NCBI GenBank assembly: GCA_001799045.1
Contig: MGRY01000091.1
Coordinates: 1 to 8,682, forward strand
Length of the DNA: 8,682 bases
Origin: Deltaproteobacteria bacterium RIFCSPLOWO2_02_56_12
GTDB taxonomy: Bacteria; Desulfobacterota; Binatia; UBA9968
Direction: 5' to 3'
Shown here piece by piece: positions 7,410 through 8,682 of the stretch (position 1 is the stretch's first letter; each line of letters opens with the position of its first letter). The notes below the pieces were generated by a model. That model was not told the DNA's origin and searched no databases. It saw only the letters and a program-made list of their open reading frames with translations. Both the position numbers and the translations under genes were made by a program.

Positions 7410-7457
7410 TTTTTAGTTATGGCCCAAACTCAAAATTCAACACTCAACACTCAAAAC
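7395..7457. repeat. Inverted clusters of heptanucleotide repeats across the oppD/oppF junction
   Basis: On the left, 7395-7415 reads as three 7-base units, GTTTTGA, GTTCTTA and GTTTTTA, followed by GTT. On the right, 7429-7456 reads as four 7-base units, CTCAAAA, TTCAACA, CTCAACA and CTCAAAA. The right-hand units are close to the reverse complement of the left-hand ones. AGTTTTGAGT (7394-7403) and ACTCAAAACT (7449-7458) are perfectly complementary over ten bases. The region spans the end of oppD, its stop, the start of oppF and its first 13 codons. Confidence 0.7.
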
Positions 7458-8426
7458 TCCATCCTTGAGGTGCGCGGCCTGAAGAAGTACTTTCCGATAT
7501 ACAGCGGCCTTTTCGCTCAACGCGTCGAGGGCTGGGTGAGGGCCGTGGACGATATCAGTTTTTCGATCCGGCGCGGGGAGACCTTGGGTCTGGTGGGAGA
7601 ATCAGGTTGCGGCAAGACAACCACCGGACGCTGCATCCTTCAGCTCGATCGACCGACCGCGGGCGAGGTCCTGTTTGAAGGCCAAAACCTGGCGCGGATG
7701 GCAGATGCGGCGCTCCGCCCTTTGCGCAGGCAGATGCAGATTGTCTTTCAAGATCCCTATAGTTCTCTTAACCCGCGCATGACCATAGGCCAGATTCTTA
7801 GCGAGCCGATCCGGGTTCATCGGATTTCTCCGGACGGGCGTCGGTATGAAGACCGGGTTGCGGAGCTGCTCTCAGTGGTTGGCTTGAATCCGCTCATGGC
7901 CGGCCGCTATCCTCACGAGCTGAGCGGTGGCCAAAGACAGCGGGTTGGCATCGCCCGCGCCCTGGCGCTCGAGCCAAAGTTTATCGTTTGTGATGAGCCC
8001 ATCTCTGCACTGGATGTTTCCATCCAAGCCCAGATCCTCAATCTCCTGGAAGAGTTGCAGGAGCGGTTCGGCCTCACCTATCTTTTTATCGCGCACGACC
8101 TCTCCGTAGTGCGTCATATCAGCGATCGGATAGTGGTGATGTACCTGGGCAAGGTGGTCGAGATCGCCGACCGCCAGGAGCTTTATGAAAATCCACTCCA
8201 TCCCTATACCAAGGCGCTCCTATCAGCTGTCCCTATTCCCGACCCCCTGGTCGAGGCCAAGCGCGAGCGCGTTGTCCTGGGAGGTGAAGTGCCGAGCCCC
8301 TTAAATCCCCCGCATGGGTGTATCTTTCACTCCCGCTGCCCCATTGCTGTCGAGGAGTGCAGCCAGAGGGTTCCTGAGATAAGAGAGGTCAGGCCAAATC
8401 ACCGGGCCGCCTGCATCCGCGTGTAA
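7419..8426 (+). CDS. oppF: Peptide-type ABC transporter ATPase, OppF/AppF family
   Basis: Second ATPase of the importer, 335 residues. Motifs: Walker A GESGCGKT (60-67), Q-loop Gln111 (FQDPYSSLNPR), signature LSGGQ (168-172), Walker B FIVCDE (188-193) and switch His226 (IAHDLS). The KKYFPI near residue 22 and the VRAVDDISFSI segment place it with OppF/AppF rather than OppD. The C-terminal extension keeps four cysteines (301, 307, 314, 332), as in its partner. ATG 7419 begins nine bases after the oppD stop with no Shine-Dalgarno sequence, so reinitiation is likely. The first 14 residues (MAQTQNSTLNTQNS) are low-complexity and encoded by heptanucleotide repeat DNA rather than by family sequence. 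GTG 7470 is an alternative start but would leave almost nothing before the first beta strand. Confidence 0.95.
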   Translation: MAQTQNSTLNTQNSILEVRGLKKYFPIYSGLFAQRVEGWVRAVDDISFSIRRGETLGLVGESGCGKTTTGRCILQLDRPTAGEVLFEGQNLARMADAALRPLRRQMQIVFQDPYSSLNPRMTIGQILSEPIRVHRISPDGRRYEDRVAELLSVVGLNPLMAGRYPHELSGGQRQRVGIARALALEPKFIVCDEPISALDVSIQAQILNLLEELQERFGLTYLFIAHDLSVVRHISDRIVVMYLGKVVEIADRQELYENPLHPYTKALLSAVPIPDPLVEAKRERVVLGGEVPSPLNPPHGCIFHSRCPIAVEECSQRVPEIREVRPNHRAACIRV

Positions 8427-8442
8427 GAGGCCAAATCAGCCC

Positions 8443-8472
8443 TTGACAGCTCAAAGGCAGATGAAATAGGTT
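8443..8472 (+). promoter_or_regulatory. Candidate internal sigma70-type promoter before the secreted protein gene
   Basis: A perfect TTGACA (8443-8448) is followed after 18 bases by TAGGTT (8467-8472), which keeps the three most conserved -10 positions (T1, A2, T6). It lies in the 122-base gap after oppF. A separate promoter would suit a solute-binding protein, which is normally needed in excess over the ATPases. This is inference from two short matches. Confidence 0.35.
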
Positions 8473-8548
8473 TTAAGTTGCAAAGCGGCCAGAAAGCGGT
8501 GGCCATGAGTTGGATGGACTACGGCAAGATCAAAGAGGGAGGTCTCCA

Positions 8549-8682
8549 ATGAGAACGTCGAAGAAGGTCAGCTTGAACTTGTGTCGTGCAATGGTCTTAA
8601 TGATTTCGCTCGTCCCGCCGGTTTTCCAGGCTACGGCGCAGGCTGCGGAGAAAGAGAAGCCGCGCACTGGAGGGGAACTGGT
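8549..8682 (+). CDS. Secreted protein, probably family 5 solute-binding protein, N-terminus only
   Basis: Forty-four complete codons before the right edge, with no stop. ATG 8549 has a strong ribosome site (GAGGGAGGT, 8535-8543). The product starts with a Sec signal peptide: basic MRTSKK, a hydrophobic stretch to about residue 26, then a probable cleavage after ATAQA (residues 28-32). The mature start, AEKEKPRTGGEL, resembles the lead-in to the first strand of SBP_bac_5 binding proteins, commonly something like P-R-x-GG-x-L. That and its place right after oppDF make it the likely periplasmic solute receptor of the importer. The only Cys (residue 12) is not in a lipobox, so it is probably not a lipoprotein. 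Too little is present to exclude another exported protein. Confidence 0.7.
   Translation, partial: MRTSKKVSLNLCRAMVLMISLVPPVFQATAQAAEKEKPRTGGEL

Noticed and set aside
7395..7457. CRISPR array or insertion sequence ends at the oppD/oppF junction
   Set aside because: Units are only 7 bases with no spacers, and there is no transposase or target-site duplication; the tract is better called a short tandem repeat cluster.
8549..8590. Lipoprotein signal at Cys12 of the secreted protein
   Set aside because: The residues before Cys (L-N-L) do not form a lipobox, and a good signal peptidase I site follows later.

Overview
The window reads as chromosomal DNA of a moderately GC-rich bacterium. All recognisable genes lie on the + strand with short gaps. 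The mix (a UPF0182/COG1615 membrane protein, an SCP2-type thiolase fused to DUF35, a GntR/FCD regulator and an Opp/Dpp-type importer) would fit a deltaproteobacterium, an NC10/Rokubacteria-like lineage or a relative. That placement is inference; no rRNA or other marker is present. I saw no tRNA, rRNA, CRISPR array, transposase or phage gene.

Left part (1-4053): the 3' part of a beta-carbonic-anhydrase-like gene, open through the left edge with an unusual N-terminal extension; then a 139-residue protein of unknown function; then a 910-residue UPF0182 protein with about seven N-terminal membrane helices and a large extracytoplasmic part. These three genes are spaced 63 and 94 bases apart and show no obvious functional link to what follows.

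Right part (4221 to the right edge) looks like one catabolic/transport operon. It begins after a 167-base gap that carries a near-perfect inverted repeat. The order is: thiolase-DUF35 fusion (4221-5750), GntR/FCD regulator (5747-6418, 4-base overlap), OppD-type ATPase (6411-7409, 8-base overlap), OppF-type ATPase (7419-8426, 9-base gap), and the signal peptide of a secreted protein that is probably the family 5 solute-binding protein (8549 to the edge). The permease genes would be expected beyond the right edge. The simplest reading is that a peptide-like or small organic solute is imported, its CoA derivative is handled by the thiolase-like enzyme, and the FCD regulator senses a related acid.

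The most notable points are the thiolase fold lacking both canonical catalytic cysteines while fused to a DUF35 OB-fold that has no zinc ribbon; a cluster of inverted heptanucleotide repeats covering the oppD/oppF junction and written into the N-terminus of OppF; and the N-terminal extension on the carbonic anhydrase. I did not find a clearly new multi-gene system.
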